This document shows positions 20,001 to 31,957 of a stretch of DNA of 64,000 nucleotides, in pieces. A program made the translations under genes and the position numbers. Location of the stretch: the NCBI GenBank assembly GCA_046349775.1, contig JAXMBS010000002.1, positions 141,182-205,181 on the forward strand, written 5' to 3'. The DNA is from JAEUIG01 sp046349775. GTDB taxonomy: Bacteria; Planctomycetota; Planctomycetia; Planctomycetales; Planctomycetaceae. The notes under the pieces are model-generated. The model made no database searches. It worked only from the letters and a program-made list of their open reading frames with translations, and was not told where the DNA came from. Each line of letters opens with the position of its first letter. Within the stretch, counting starts at the first letter, position 1.

Positions 20001-21349
20001 GGGTGAATCTTGATGGCGTTCCCTTCGACCAGGATCGGCTCGAACGCCTGGATGCCCATGCGGTGCAGCGTGGGAGCGCGATTCAGCAGCACGGGGTGAT
20101 TGCGGATCACCTCGTCCAGAATGTCCCACACCTCTTCGTCCTTGCGCTCCAGCATCCGCTTGGCGGACTTGATCGTGTCGGCGTGGCCGAGTTCCTTCAG
20201 CCGGCGGATGATGAACGGCTGGAACAGCTCCAGCGCGATTTTCTTCGGCAGGCCGCACTGGTGCAGGTCAAGTTCGGGACCGACGACGATCACCGACCGC
20301 GCCGAGTAGTCGACGCGCTTGCCGAGCAGGTTCTCGCGAAACCGGCCCTGCTTGCCTTTGATCATGTCGGTCAGCGACTTCAGCGGGCGGTTCGACGAAC
20401 CGAGCACGGGCCGCTTGCAGCGGTTGTTGTCGAACAGCGCGTCGACCGACTGCTGCAGCATCCGCTTCTCGTTGCGGACAATGACCTCGGGCGCGTTGAG
20501 GTCGACCAGCTTCTTGAGCCGGTTGTTGCGGTTGATGATCCGGCGGTAGAGGTCGTTCAGATCGCTCGTGGCGAAATTGCCCGATTCGAGCAGCACCAGC
20601 GGACGCAGGTCCGGCGGAATCACCGGCACGCAGTGCAAGACCATCCACTCGGGGCGGTTGTCGCTGTCGCGCAGCGCCTCGACGACCTTCAGCCGCTTGA
20701 CGAGGTCTTTCGCCTTCTGCTGGCTGCCGGTCTTGGCAAGTTCGGCGCGCAGTTTGTCCGATTCGTCCGCCAGGTTGATGTTCGACAGCAGCTTGAAGAC
20801 GGCTTCGGCGCCCATCTCGATTTCAAACGACCCCTCGCCGTACTTTTCGCGCGCCTGCCGCGCCTCTTCTTCGGTGAGGAGCTGCGTCTTGCGCAGCGGC
20901 GTGTCGCCCGGGTCGACGACGACGTAGTCCTGGAAGTAGATCACCTTCTCCAGGCTGGTGGTCTTCATGTTGAGCAGGGCGCCCAGGCGGCTGGGCATGC
21001 TCTTGAAGAACCAGATGTGCACGACCGGCGCGGCCAGCTCGATGTGCCCCATCCGCTTGCGGCGGACGCGGCTGTGCGTGACTTTCACGCCGCAGCGGTC
21101 GCAGATCATCCCCTTGTACTTCATCCCGCGGTACTTGCCGCAGGCGCATTCCCAGTCCTTTTCCGGGCCAAAGATGCGCTCGCAGAACAGTCCGTCCCGC
21201 TCGGGCCGGTACGTGCGGTAGTTGATCGTCTCCGGCTTCTTGACTTCGCCGAATGACCAGCTGCGAATGTCGTGCGGACTCGCCAGGCCGATCTTCACGG
21301 CGCCGTAGTCGTTGACGCGATCGTAAATGCCTTCGCCAGCTGTGCTCAT
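17024..21349 (-). CDS. rpoC: RNA polymerase beta' subunit, two frameshifts near the 3' end
   Basis: The catalytic large subunit of RNA polymerase. It starts MSTAGEGIYDRVNDYGAVKI at 21349. The N-terminal zinc site is CACGKYRGMKYKGMICDRCG (about residues 69-88), the active-site loop NADFDGDQMAVHLPLS is present with its three Asp, and the second zinc site shows as CEAELGVCRLCYG. As read, the frame ends at 17258 after EARWLASRTIWSA. Restoring one G near 17293 (GCGCG to GCGGCG) gives AALAGKSDDLVGLKENVILG, and removing one G from the run at about 17122 gives AALLSADEEPAAPQ and ends in IPSLKDLLGGD with a stop at 17024. The corrected length is 1441 aa, normal for the family. Both are most likely read errors in an essential gene. 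It lies directly after rpoB, with a repeat-filled spacer. Confidence 0.96.
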
Positions 21350-21357
21350 GGGACGGG

Positions 21358-21457
21358 TTCTCGGTGTTCAGTTTTCGGTTGTCGGTTGTCGGTACAAACA
21401 GCCTGCCAATCGTCGCGGAGTCGGTCACCGAGAACCGATGACCGACCACCGACAACC
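21358..21457. repeat. Degenerate TCGGTTGTCGG hairpin repeat between rpoB and rpoC
   Basis: The whole rpoB-rpoC spacer is built from variants of one phrase: GGTTCTCGGTGTTCAG, TTTTCGGTTGTCGGTTGTCGG, then GTCGGTCACCGAGAACC, GATGACCGACCACCGACAACC. The right half is approximately the reverse complement of the left, so the transcript between the two polymerase genes could fold into a long imperfect hairpin. It contains no gene. Confidence 0.65.
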
Positions 21458-21459
21458 AC

Positions 21460-25175
<3,716 letters not shown>

Positions 25176-25709
25176 GCATCCCCCTGTGACAGTCAGAACT
25201 CACAACCGCGGCGACAGCGCCGCCCATCCATCCCTCAGCACAAAACCTGCGCCGCCGCGAATGCGGACGCCCCCGCCTGATCAGACACCGGCCAGTACGC
25301 CTGCACGGGGCCGATGCGCGCGGTCCGCCGAACAGAGAACTCGATCGCGGACCGCTGCACGCCAACTCCCTCCGGTCGTGGATCCACGAGGCCTGGCGAC
25401 CTGCAAAACGCCGAAACGGAGGATAGGCGCGCGCACCTTCCCCCTTTGGCAAGCCTGCCCTTTTTTCCTGTGCAACTCCCTATGTCCTTCAAACCGGCCC
25501 CCTTCCGGTTGAATGACGGTCGTTCAATGCGCTCTCCCGCCGGATTCCTCCTGCCCGGCGACCAACGCGCCGACGCGGGACCAAGCGGGATTATCGCCGC
25601 CAACGGCCGGACGGCAAGTCTGCGGGCACGTTTTTTCCGGCCGCACACGAACTTGCGCCGTGCGACCGCCGCCACGGACGCACAGTCCACCGCCCCAAAC
25701 CGCCGGTCG
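25176..25709. other. Long rplL-rpoB spacer with dyad symmetry
   Basis: This 534-base spacer has no supported gene. It contains an almost perfect 19-base dyad at 25509-25527 (TTGAATGAC, G, GTCGTTCAA; one mismatch), an 8-base inverted repeat CGGTCCGC/GCGGACCG at 25321-25353, and a CGGCCGG/CCGGCCG pair around 25604-25643. In many bacteria the rplL-rpoB junction holds an attenuator or processing site; a similar role here is an inference. No clear -35/-10 pair for rpoB was found on the minus strand. Confidence 0.4.
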
Positions 25710-26129
25710 TTACTTCACCTCGACTTCGGCGCCGGCGTCCGCCAGTTCCTTCTTGATCTTCTCGGCGTCTTCCTTCGACACGCCCTGCTTCACCGGCTTC
25801 GGAGCGCCTTCGACGAGTTCCTTGGCCTCTTTCAGGCCCAGACCCGTAATGCTCCGCACCGCCTTGATAACGCCGATCTTGTTGTCGCCGAATGCCTTCA
25901 AAATGACGTCGAACTCGGTCTGCTCGGCCGCAGCAGCAGCGCCGCCGCCGTCACCGCCGCCGCCCCCCGGCATCGCCATCATCACGCCGCCGCCAGCCGG
26001 CTCGATCCCGTGGACTTCCTTCAGGTAGTCCGCGAGGGCCTTCGCCTGCAGCAACGTCAACCCGACGATCTTGTCGCCCAGGTCCTTGGTCGAGGAATCA
26101 AACTCACGTGTCGCTTCGGCAGTCGCCAT
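25710..26129 (-). CDS. rplL: 50S ribosomal protein L7/L12
   Basis: L7/L12 forms the ribosomal stalk that recruits translation GTPases. The 139-residue protein begins MATAEATREFDSSTKDLGDK, has the usual hinge made of Gly, Ala and Met (GGGVMMAMPGGGGGDGGG), then the C-terminal domain with EFDVILKAFGDNKIGVIKAV and GLGLKEAKELVEGAPKPVK, ending GAEVEVK. A GGGAG lies 8 bases before the ATG. It sits 144 bases after rplJ. Confidence 0.96.
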   Translation of the reverse strand: MATAEATREFDSSTKDLGDKIVGLTLLQAKALADYLKEVHGIEPAGGGVMMAMPGGGGGDGGGAAAAAEQTEFDVILKAFGDNKIGVIKAVRSITGLGLKEAKELVEGAPKPVKQGVSKEDAEKIKKELADAGAEVEVK

Positions 26130-26273
26130 CTCAGGTCTCCCTTCGGGTCAGCGCCGTGTGCGGCTTGGCGATTCCGCTGCGGCAGTGGTCTATAAACAGG
26201 TATGTGCCTCCGGCACTATGGCCGGAGCGAAACTCGGTTATGCGGCGACGCTCGCCGCGGCTCATGTCTGGTT

Positions 26274-26807
26274 TCAGGCGGCTGCGGGCGCTTCGCCTTC
26301 TTTGTCCGCGAGCGTCTTGACCTGACCGCTGATTCTGCCGCCCGGCCCCAGAAGTGCGCCGCACAGACGCGCTCCCGGACTGAGCGCCAGTCCCACGATC
26401 TGCGAGATCAGCTCCATCCGGCCCGGACTCTTGCTCAGGTCGACGACGCCTTTCGCATCGACCACCTGGCCTTCGACCGCGCCCCCTTTGATCTCGAGCT
26501 TGTCGAGATCCTTGGCCCACTTTGCAATCTCCTTGGACAGCGAAACAATGTCCTCGCCGCCCCAGACCAGCGTTGATGGACCGGCCAGGACGCCGTCCAT
26601 GGATTTCACACCGACTTCTTCCAGTGCCCGCCGCGCGAGGGTGTTTTTCACCTGGAGCAGGTGAATCCCCTTCGCCCGCAGCGAACCGCGGAATCTGTTA
26701 TCGGTGATTGCGTCCAGCTTCGACGAGTTCACGACCAGCACGTCGCGGCATTCGCCCAGCTTCTGGCGAATTTCGTCGATGATCATCTGCTTGATTTGCT
26801 TGCTCAT
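26274..26807 (-). CDS. rplJ: 50S ribosomal protein L10
   Basis: L10 anchors the L7/L12 stalk to 23S rRNA. The start is set at ATG 26807 (MSKQIKQMIIDEIRQ), since the upstream in-frame extension (MVWWTCRRLW) is encoded by an intergenic repeat. The 177 residues include DVLVVNSSKLDAITDNRFRG, LLQVKNTLARRALEEVG, and the C-terminal helix that binds L12, with a low-complexity end GEAPAAA. It lies between rplA and rplL in the standard order. Confidence 0.95.
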   Translation of the reverse strand: MSKQIKQMIIDEIRQKLGECRDVLVVNSSKLDAITDNRFRGSLRAKGIHLLQVKNTLARRALEEVGVKSMDGVLAGPSTLVWGGEDIVSLSKEIAKWAKDLDKLEIKGGAVEGQVVDAKGVVDLSKSPGRMELISQIVGLALSPGARLCGALLGPGGRISGQVKTLADKEGEAPAAA

Positions 26808-26816
26808 GGCTGAGCC

Positions 26817-26897
26817 AGGGTGTCTCGTGATTGGTGTTTGGCGACTGGTGATCCACAATCTGCGGCAGGTCCACCAGACCACCGCTCACCAGACACC
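26817..26897. repeat. Degenerate TGGTGxxTGGCGACTGGTGA hairpin repeat between rplA and rplJ
   Basis: The left half contains GGGTGTCTCGTGATTGGTGT, TTGGCGACTGGTGAT; the right half contains CCACCAGACCACCGCTCACC, AGACACC. The halves are roughly reverse complements of each other and can form an imperfect hairpin in the rplA-rplJ spacer, where L10 leader regulation is located in many bacteria. The sequence family is the same style as other spacers in the window. Confidence 0.55.
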
Positions 26898-26905
26898 TTC
26901 CGCCT

Positions 26906-27612
26906 TTAGGCGGCGATAATCGGGATCCCCGGCATGTGCGTCGCAGACAGCGTGATGCTGCGGACGTACACACCTTTGGCCGAATTCGGTTTCAGCCCCG
27001 AATGAAATTCAGCAGGGCTTCGACATTTTCGGCGAGCTTGCCTTCGTCAAAGGACAGCTTGCCGACCACGCAATGGACGATGCCGGCCGCGTCATTGCGG
27101 AATTCCACCTTGCCGGCCTTGTACTCCTTCACAGCGGAAGCGACGTCCTGAGTGACCGTCCCCGCCTTGGGAGACGGCATCAGGCCGCGCGGACCGAGGA
27201 CACGGCCCAGCGGACCGACGACTCCCATCATGTCGGGCGTCGCGATCGCGACGTCGAACTCCATCCAGCCTTCCTTGATCTTGTCGGCCAGATCCTTTCC
27301 GCCGGCGAAGTCCGCACCGGCCTGCTGCGCCACCGCCACGTTCGCCCCCTGACAGAATACCAGCACGCGCTGCGACTTCCCGATCCCGTGCGGCAGCACG
27401 ATCGATCCGCGCACGAGCTGATCCGCCTGCTTGGCATCGATGCCCAATCGCACGGCGACTTCGACCGTCTGGTCGAACTTCACCGGCTTGACGGCCTTCG
27501 GCAGACTCGCTTCGAGACCCTTGAGCGCTTTGACCGCAGACGCGACATCCGTCGGCGCCGGTGCCCCCAGCTTCGACGCGTACGCTTTTTGTCGTTTGGA
27601 AATATGTGTCAT
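26906..27612 (-). CDS. rplA: 50S ribosomal protein L1, one frameshift near the 3' end
   Basis: L1 forms the mobile ribosomal stalk at the E site and is often an autogenous repressor. It starts MTHISKRQKAYASKLGAPAP and contains GIGKSQRVLVFCQG, FDVAIATPDMMGVVGPLGRV and LGPRGLMPSPKAGTVT. As read, it stops at 26992 after NFIRG. Adding one G to the run CGGGGCTG gives LKPNSAKGVYVRSITLSATH and a stop at 26906, the normal C-terminus; corrected length 235 aa. The error lies in a G run and is very likely technical. A GAGG lies about 10 bases upstream of the ATG. Confidence 0.96.
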
Positions 27613-27672
27613 TGCCTTGCCGCCTCTTCGCTGTCTGACGCTGCGCTACCCAGACCCAGGACCCACGACCGA

Positions 27673-28104
27673 CTAATCCACCACTTCGATGCCCATGCTG
27701 CGCGCCGTCCCCGCGATCACGCGCGCAGCGGCTTCAGGATTGGCCACGTTCATGTCTTCGGCCTTGGTCTTGACGATCTCCATGATCTGGGCCCGCGTGA
27801 CCTTGCCGACCTTGTCCGCCTTCGGGTTCGCAGCCCCTTTTGCCACCTGGGCCGCCTGCTTGAGCAGCACCGACGCCGGCGGGCTCTTGACGATGAACTC
27901 GAACGAACGGTCGTTGTAGATCGTGATCAGGGCCGGCACGACCGTGCCGTTGAGCGGGCGCGTCCGCTCGTTGAACTGCTGCACGAACTGCCCGATGTTC
28001 ACGCCGTGCGGACCGAGGGACGTGCCGACCGGCGGCGCAGGCGTCGCCTGCCCGGCCGGAATCTGCACCTTCACCTGCGCGACGACCTGTTTCTGCTTAC
28101 CCAT
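27673..28104 (-). CDS. rplK: 50S ribosomal protein L11
   Basis: L11 is part of the GTPase-associated centre. The 143 residues have the standard pattern: MGKQKQVVAQVKVQIPAGQA, TPAPPVGTSLGPHGVNIGQF with the proline-rich N-terminal segment, NDRSFEFIVKSPPASVLL, and the C-terminal RNA-binding domain ending GTARSMGIEVVD. It precedes rplA by 60 bases. Length is typical and no frame problem is seen. Confidence 0.97.
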   Translation of the reverse strand: MGKQKQVVAQVKVQIPAGQATPAPPVGTSLGPHGVNIGQFVQQFNERTRPLNGTVVPALITIYNDRSFEFIVKSPPASVLLKQAAQVAKGAANPKADKVGKVTRAQIMEIVKTKAEDMNVANPEAAARVIAGTARSMGIEVVD

Positions 28105-28237
28105 TCCTCAAACCTTCATCTGCTCGTGCTCACCGACACCGCGACCGCAGGCACCCGCTGTGTGAGCGTCGCAGACGCGTCACGTTCGACGGCCGCAGCC
28201 ACGCCGGCGCGGCGACGGGACTCCCGCTCGATGCGGC

Positions 28238-28834
28238 TCAGATCTTCTCGATCTGCCAGTGCTCCAGTTCCACTTCCGTCGAGCGGCCGAAGATCTCGAT
28301 CATCACCTTGACCTTGCCGCTCGCCTCATCCAGCGCATCGACCGTCCCTTCGAAACTCTCGAACGCGCCTTCTTTGACTTTGACCGTGTCCCCGACCTGG
28401 ACTGTGAACTTGACGACGGGCGCCGCCACCTTTTCTTCTTCGCCCGGCACGGTCCGGCCAAGCATCTTCATCACTTCCGGCTCCGACATCGGGCTGGGCT
28501 TGCCTGCCGCACCGGTGAAGTCGCCGACTCCGCTGGTATCCCGGACGAGATACCAGGATTCTTCCGTGAGCCGCATCTGGATCATCATGTAACCCGGATA
28601 CAGCTTCTGCTCCTTGACTTTCTTCTTGCCTCCCTTGGTCTCCACGACCTTTTCGGTCGGGATCACAATTTCGCCGAATTCCTCCTCGAGTCCCTCGCGC
28701 CGGATTCGACGCAACAGCGAATCCCGTATGGACTTCTCGCGGTTGCTCTGCACCTTGAGCACGAACCACTGCATGCCGGCATCGTCAGTGGAGGGCTCGC
28801 CGGCCTTTCTCTCGTCCATCGTGGCGCTCATCAT
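28238..28834 (-). CDS. nusG: Transcription termination/antitermination factor NusG
   Basis: NusG binds RNA polymerase and links it to Rho or the ribosome. The NGN domain shows as MQWFVLKVQSNREKSIRDSL, YPGYMMIQMRLTEESWYLVR and VGDFTGAAGKPSPMSEPE; the C-terminal KOW domain as VQVGDTVKVKEGAFESFEGT and KVMIEIFGRSTEVELEHWQI. It is up to 198 aa. The start is uncertain: ATG at 28834, 28831 or 28819 all precede a non-conserved N-terminal tail of about 20 residues. It lies between secE and rplK in the classical order. Confidence 0.96.
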   Translation of the reverse strand: MMSATMDERKAGEPSTDDAGMQWFVLKVQSNREKSIRDSLLRRIRREGLEEEFGEIVIPTEKVVETKGGKKKVKEQKLYPGYMMIQMRLTEESWYLVRDTSGVGDFTGAAGKPSPMSEPEVMKMLGRTVPGEEEKVAAPVVKFTVQVGDTVKVKEGAFESFEGTVDALDEASGKVKVMIEIFGRSTEVELEHWQIEKI

Positions 28835-28877
28835 GGGAAATCAGGGCGACGATTTCAAGTTCGTTGCAAATCGGGCG

Positions 28878-28941
28878 GTGTCCCGGACAGTTGCCAACCG
28901 CCAAACTCAGGAACCAACGCGTCGACAACTGTCCGGGACAC
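28878..28941. repeat. 16-bp perfect inverted repeat between secE and nusG
   Basis: GTGTCCCGGACAGTTG at 28878-28893 is matched exactly by its reverse complement CAACTGTCCGGGACAC at 28926-28941, with a 32-base loop. No T run follows on either strand, so a factor-independent terminator is unlikely. The core TGTCCCGGAC recurs at 32191-32200, facing GTCCGGGAC at 32239-32247, which suggests a dispersed element. Confidence 0.75.
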
Positions 28942-28967
28942 TTGCGGGCGTCGGGCCAGGGCCAACC

Positions 28968-29444
28968 TCAGCCGCCGGGCGGCGACGCGCTCGGCCCGCC
29001 TGGATCCAGGATGCCGATCGCCGTGAACAGACTGACCCACAGGAAGTCGTACAACGCCAGCACAAATCCGAGGAACACCATCATGCACAGGACGACCGCC
29101 GCCGCGCGTTTCAGGTAGTCCCAGTCGGCCCAGGACACCTTGTCCATTTCCGCTTCAACCGACACCAGGAAGTTCGCAAACGGCGGGTAGTTGACCACGC
29201 GAAACGCGAACCACATCCCCGCCAGCGCGATGGCCGTGGGGATCAGCATCTGCAAATTCCGCGACAGGCCCGACGTCGTGGGGCTGTTCTCAATCCAGCC
29301 CGACAGCGACCAGCAACCGTACAGCACCACCGCCGCGATGGCGATCGCCGTCAGCCGCCGCACCAGCCGTCCCTGGTTTCGTTTGAACATCGAACCGGAG
29401 AACAAGTTCCCCAGAAACGATGTCTCCTCAATACCGCGTGACAT
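28968..29444 (-). CDS. secE: Protein translocase subunit SecE, with extended N-terminus
   Basis: SecE is the clamp subunit of the SecYEG channel. The start is set at ATG 29444 (MSRGIEETSFLGNLFSG), with an AGG 8 bases upstream. The 158-residue protein is longer than the E. coli form: two membrane helices occur in the first two thirds (LTAIAIAAVVLYGCWSLSG and IPTAIALAGMWFAFRVV), then the conserved amphipathic helix and final helix EMDKVSWADWDYLKRAAAVV, LCMMVFLGFVLALYDFLW, ending after VSLFTAIGILDPGG. The KVSW motif is the family signature. It is followed by nusG. Confidence 0.92.
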   Translation of the reverse strand: MSRGIEETSFLGNLFSGSMFKRNQGRLVRRLTAIAIAAVVLYGCWSLSGWIENSPTTSGLSRNLQMLIPTAIALAGMWFAFRVVNYPPFANFLVSVEAEMDKVSWADWDYLKRAAAVVLCMMVFLGFVLALYDFLWVSLFTAIGILDPGGPSASPPGG

Positions 29445-29498
29445 GGATTCGCCTGACGTTCGTTCCGTGCGGTGACGTTCCAACCGCTGCCGATCAAG

Positions 29499-29571
<73 letters not shown>

Positions 29572-29576
29572 TTGCG

Positions 29577-29646
29577 AGCCGTCAGCGGACAGCCATTCGC
29601 TTTCAGCAAGCTTGTTTGCTGACGGCTGACACCTGATGGCTGACAA
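29577..29646. repeat. Degenerate CTGACGGCTGAC repeat between tRNA-Trp and rpmG
   Basis: The spacer holds GAGCCGTCAGCGGACAGCC, then TTGCTGACGGCTGACACC and TGATGGCTGACAAC. The first part is the approximate reverse complement of the second, with a central AGCAAGCTTGTTTGCT palindrome-like core. Same phrase family as at 44240, 57785 and 59440. Confidence 0.55.
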
Positions 29647-29802
29647 CTATTTCTTCCGCGATTCCTTGTGCACTGTGTGCTTCCGCTCTTTGCGGCAGAA
29701 CTTTTTCAGCTCGAGACGTTCGGTGCCCCGCATTTCCTTCGGAGTCCGATAATTGCGGCTGCTGCACTCGGTGCACTCCAGCCAGACATATTCGCGCGGC
29801 AT
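29647..29802 (-). CDS. rpmG: 50S ribosomal protein L33
   Basis: A 51-residue protein starting MPREYVWLECTECSSRNYRT and ending in HTVHKESRKK. The four zinc-binding cysteines of the Zn form are only partly present: CTEC at residues 10-13 is kept, and one later Cys (KFCRKERKH) is seen where the family has a CxxC pair, so the second zinc half-site is changed. GGGAG lies 8 bases before ATG 29802. It lies between tRNA-Trp and tuf, the usual place for rpmG. Confidence 0.93.
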   Translation of the reverse strand: MPREYVWLECTECSSRNYRTPKEMRGTERLELKKFCRKERKHTVHKESRKK

Positions 29803-29942
29803 GACAAACGCTCCCGCTCAATTCCGCCGAGGCCGTCGGCGGGATTCCTCTGCTGTTTTAAAAGACCTGCCTCCGCGACCCGCGCGGAGGCAGTTGTATC
29901 AACACAATTTCCACACACAGGCCCGGGCCTGCGCGGCGATTC

Positions 29943-31139
29943 TCAGACCAGGATCTTCGTCACGACGCCCGAGCCGACAGTCCGGCCGCCTTCGCGGATG
30001 GCGAAACGGCTGCCTTCGTCCATCGCGATCGGCTTGCCCAGCTCGACTTCCAACTTCACGTTGTCGCCCGGCATGCACATGTCGGCGCCGCCCATCAGCG
30101 TCACCGCGCCGGTCACGTCGGTCGTACGGAAATAGAACTGCGGCCGATATCCGCTGAAGAACGGGGTCTTGCGGCCCCCTTCCTCCTTGCTCAGGACGTA
30201 CACTTCGGCCTCGAACTTCGTGTGCGGCTTGATCGAGTTCGGCGCCGCCAGCACCTGGCCGCGCTCGACATCTTCCTTCTTCGTGCCGCGGAGCAGGATG
30301 CCGACGTTGTCCCCGGCCATGCCGCTGTCGAGCGTCTTGTTGAACATTTCGACACCGGTGCAGGTGGTTTCCTGCGTGTCCCGCAGGCCGATGATCTGCA
30401 CTTTCTCGCCGACCTTCACGACGCCGCGCTCGATACGGCCGGTCACGACGGTGCCGCGGCCTTCGATCGAGAACACGTCTTCGATCGCCATGGCGAACGG
30501 CTTGTCCTGCTCGCGGGCCGGCTCCGGAATGTCTTTGTCCAGCGCGTCCATCAGCTTGCTGATGCACTCGCTGGCCTGCGGATCGCCCGGGTTGTCGAGC
30601 GCCGCCTTGGCGTTCCCGCGGATGATCGTGACGTCATCGCCCGGGAAACCGTTCTTGGTCAGCAGGTCGCGGATATCCATCTCGACCAGTTCCAGCAGTT
30701 CCTGATCGTCGACCAGATCGCACTTGTTGAGGAACACGACCAGCGCCGGCACGTTGACCTGCCGCGCGAGCAGGATGTGCTCGCGGGTCTGCGGCATCGC
30801 GCCGTCGTAAGCCGACACGACCAGGATGGCCCCGTCCATCTGGGCGGCGCCGGTGATCATGTTCTTGATGTAGTCCGCGTGGCCCGGGCAGTCGATGTGG
30901 GCGTAGTGCCGTTTCGGCGACTCGTATTCCACGTGGCTGACCGCGATGGTGACGGTCTTCGTTTCGTCGCGGACCGTTCCACCCTTGGCGATGTCCGCGT
31001 AGCTCTTCATCTTCGCGAGGCCCTTCTGGGTCTGCACCGCGAGGATCGAGGCCGTCAACGTCGTCTTGCCGTGGTCGATGTGGCCGATCGTCCCGACGTT
31101 GACGTGCGGCTTCGTTCGCTGAAAAACTTCCTTCGCCAT
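29943..31139 (-). CDS. tuf: Elongation factor Tu
   Basis: EF-Tu delivers aminoacyl-tRNA to the ribosome. The start at ATG 31139 (MAKEVFQRTKPHVNVGTIGH) follows GGGAG at 8 bases. G motifs: GHIDHGKT (G1), DCPGH (G3), NKCD (G4); domains 2 and 3 follow with GRGTVVTGRIERGVVKVG, GVEMFNKTLDSGMAGDNVG and the C-terminal REGGRTVGSGVVTKILV. Length 398 aa. The switch I segment reads GGTVRDETKTVTIAVSHVEY in place of the usual EEKARGITI pattern, a form I know from planctomycete EF-Tu; the Thr of the TI motif is kept. A good promoter lies upstream at 31220-31248. Confidence 0.97.
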   Translation of the reverse strand: MAKEVFQRTKPHVNVGTIGHIDHGKTTLTASILAVQTQKGLAKMKSYADIAKGGTVRDETKTVTIAVSHVEYESPKRHYAHIDCPGHADYIKNMITGAAQMDGAILVVSAYDGAMPQTREHILLARQVNVPALVVFLNKCDLVDDQELLELVEMDIRDLLTKNGFPGDDVTIIRGNAKAALDNPGDPQASECISKLMDALDKDIPEPAREQDKPFAMAIEDVFSIEGRGTVVTGRIERGVVKVGEKVQIIGLRDTQETTCTGVEMFNKTLDSGMAGDNVGILLRGTKKEDVERGQVLAAPNSIKPHTKFEAEVYVLSKEEGGRKTPFFSGYRPQFYFRTTDVTGAVTLMGGADMCMPGDNVKLEVELGKPIAMDEGSRFAIREGGRTVGSGVVTKILV

Positions 31140-31219
31140 TGTGGTTGCTCCCAAGACTCCCGAGTGACGATCTGCTGACGGGCACGCCGGCGGCCACCAA
31201 GACCGCCCGCTGGTCCAAC

Positions 31220-31248
31220 GTGATATGTCAAGGCCGGCCGCCCGTCAA
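31220..31248 (-). promoter_or_regulatory. Probable tuf promoter
   Basis: Minus-strand TTGACG (31243-31248), a 17-base spacer and TATCAC (31220-31225), about 80 bases before the tuf start codon. It is a near-consensus housekeeping promoter and would allow tuf to be made independently of the upstream tRNAs. Confidence 0.6.
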
Positions 31249-31307
31249 TTACGGCCGCTCCGACGATGTTCCGCAACATTCCTCTTGCGCTCCGGCTTGC
31301 ACCGGAA

Positions 31308-31380
<73 letters not shown>

Positions 31381-31382
31381 AT

Positions 31383-31480
31383 GGTAGGCCGAGGGTCAAG
31401 GGCTGAGGGCCAAGGGACCCCGGCAAGTCAACTTTCAGTCATTCTTCCCCTTGGCTCTTGACCCTCCGCCCTTCGCCTTT
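31383..31480. repeat. Degenerate AGGGTCAAGGGCTGAGGG hairpin repeat between tRNA-Thr and tRNA-Gly
   Basis: GAGGGTCAAGGGCTGAGGGC, CAAGGG on the left is mirrored by CCCTTGGCTCTTGACCCTC on the right. The transcript between the two tRNAs could fold into a long imperfect hairpin, perhaps a processing signal. The same phrase recurs at 31719-31822. Confidence 0.65.
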
Positions 31481-31482
31481 GA

Positions 31483-31554
<72 letters not shown>

Positions 31555-31555
31555 C

Positions 31556-31635
31556 GACGAAAATCCGATATCCAAAACTCAAAATCCGAAGCTTACTTTG
31601 AGGTATTCGTATTTCGGATTTCGTTCTTTCCTGAT
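31556..31635. repeat. Degenerate AAATCCGAAATCC hairpin repeat between tRNA-Gly and tRNA-Tyr
   Basis: GAAAATCCGATATCCAAAAC, TCAAAATCCGAAG on the left and TTTGAGGTATTCG, TATTTCGGATTTCG on the right are approximate reverse complements. This spacer is A/T-rich compared with the rest of the window. A related A/T-rich phrase occurs at 59479-59515. Confidence 0.6.
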
Positions 31636-31717
31636 TGGGGGCGGCAGGATTCGAACCTGCGTAGGCAGAGCCACCAGATTTACAGTCTGGCCCCATTGGC
31701 CGCTCGGGCACACCCCC
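31636..31717 (-). tRNA. tRNA-Tyr (GTA)
   Basis: 82 nt with a long variable arm (class II). Acceptor GGGGGTG/CGCCCCC, D arm TGCCCGAGCGGCCAATGGGGC, anticodon arm CAGACTGTAAATCTG with anticodon GTA, variable arm TGGCTCTGCCTAC, T arm CAGGTTCGAATCCTG. Discriminator A; CCA not encoded. Confidence 0.97.
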
Positions 31718-31718
31718 G

Positions 31719-31822
31719 GAGTGGGTCGAGGGCGGAGGATCAAGGGTCAAGGGCGGGGCAATTGCCGCTCGTCCCTTGTACTCCCCGCCCCTTGGCTCTC
31801 AGCCCTCAGCCCTTGGCCTTCT
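31719..31822. repeat. Degenerate AGGGTCAAGGGC hairpin repeat between tRNA-Tyr and tRNA-Thr
   Basis: The left part (GTGGGTCGAGGGCGGAGG, ATCAAGGGTCAAGGGCGGGG) is mirrored by the right part (CCCGCCCCTTGGCTCTCAGC, CCTCAGCCCTTGGCC), with a short AATTGCC middle. Same phrase family as 31383-31480, from which it differs in many positions, so it is not a recent copy. Confidence 0.65.
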
Positions 31823-31824
31823 AC

Positions 31825-31899
<75 letters not shown>

Positions 31900-31929
31900 A
31901 AGCGGTGGTCGGCGAAAGGTAAGCCGCGA

Positions 31930-31957
31930 AGTATATCAACGCTCGCGTTCCCCTCAA
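31930..31957 (-). promoter_or_regulatory. Promoter of the tRNA-tuf operon
   Basis: Minus-strand TTGAGG (31952-31957), a 16-base spacer and TATACT (31930-31935), with the first tRNA starting about 31 bases downstream of the -10. Position and sequence fit a strong housekeeping promoter driving the four tRNAs and probably the genes behind them. Confidence 0.7.
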
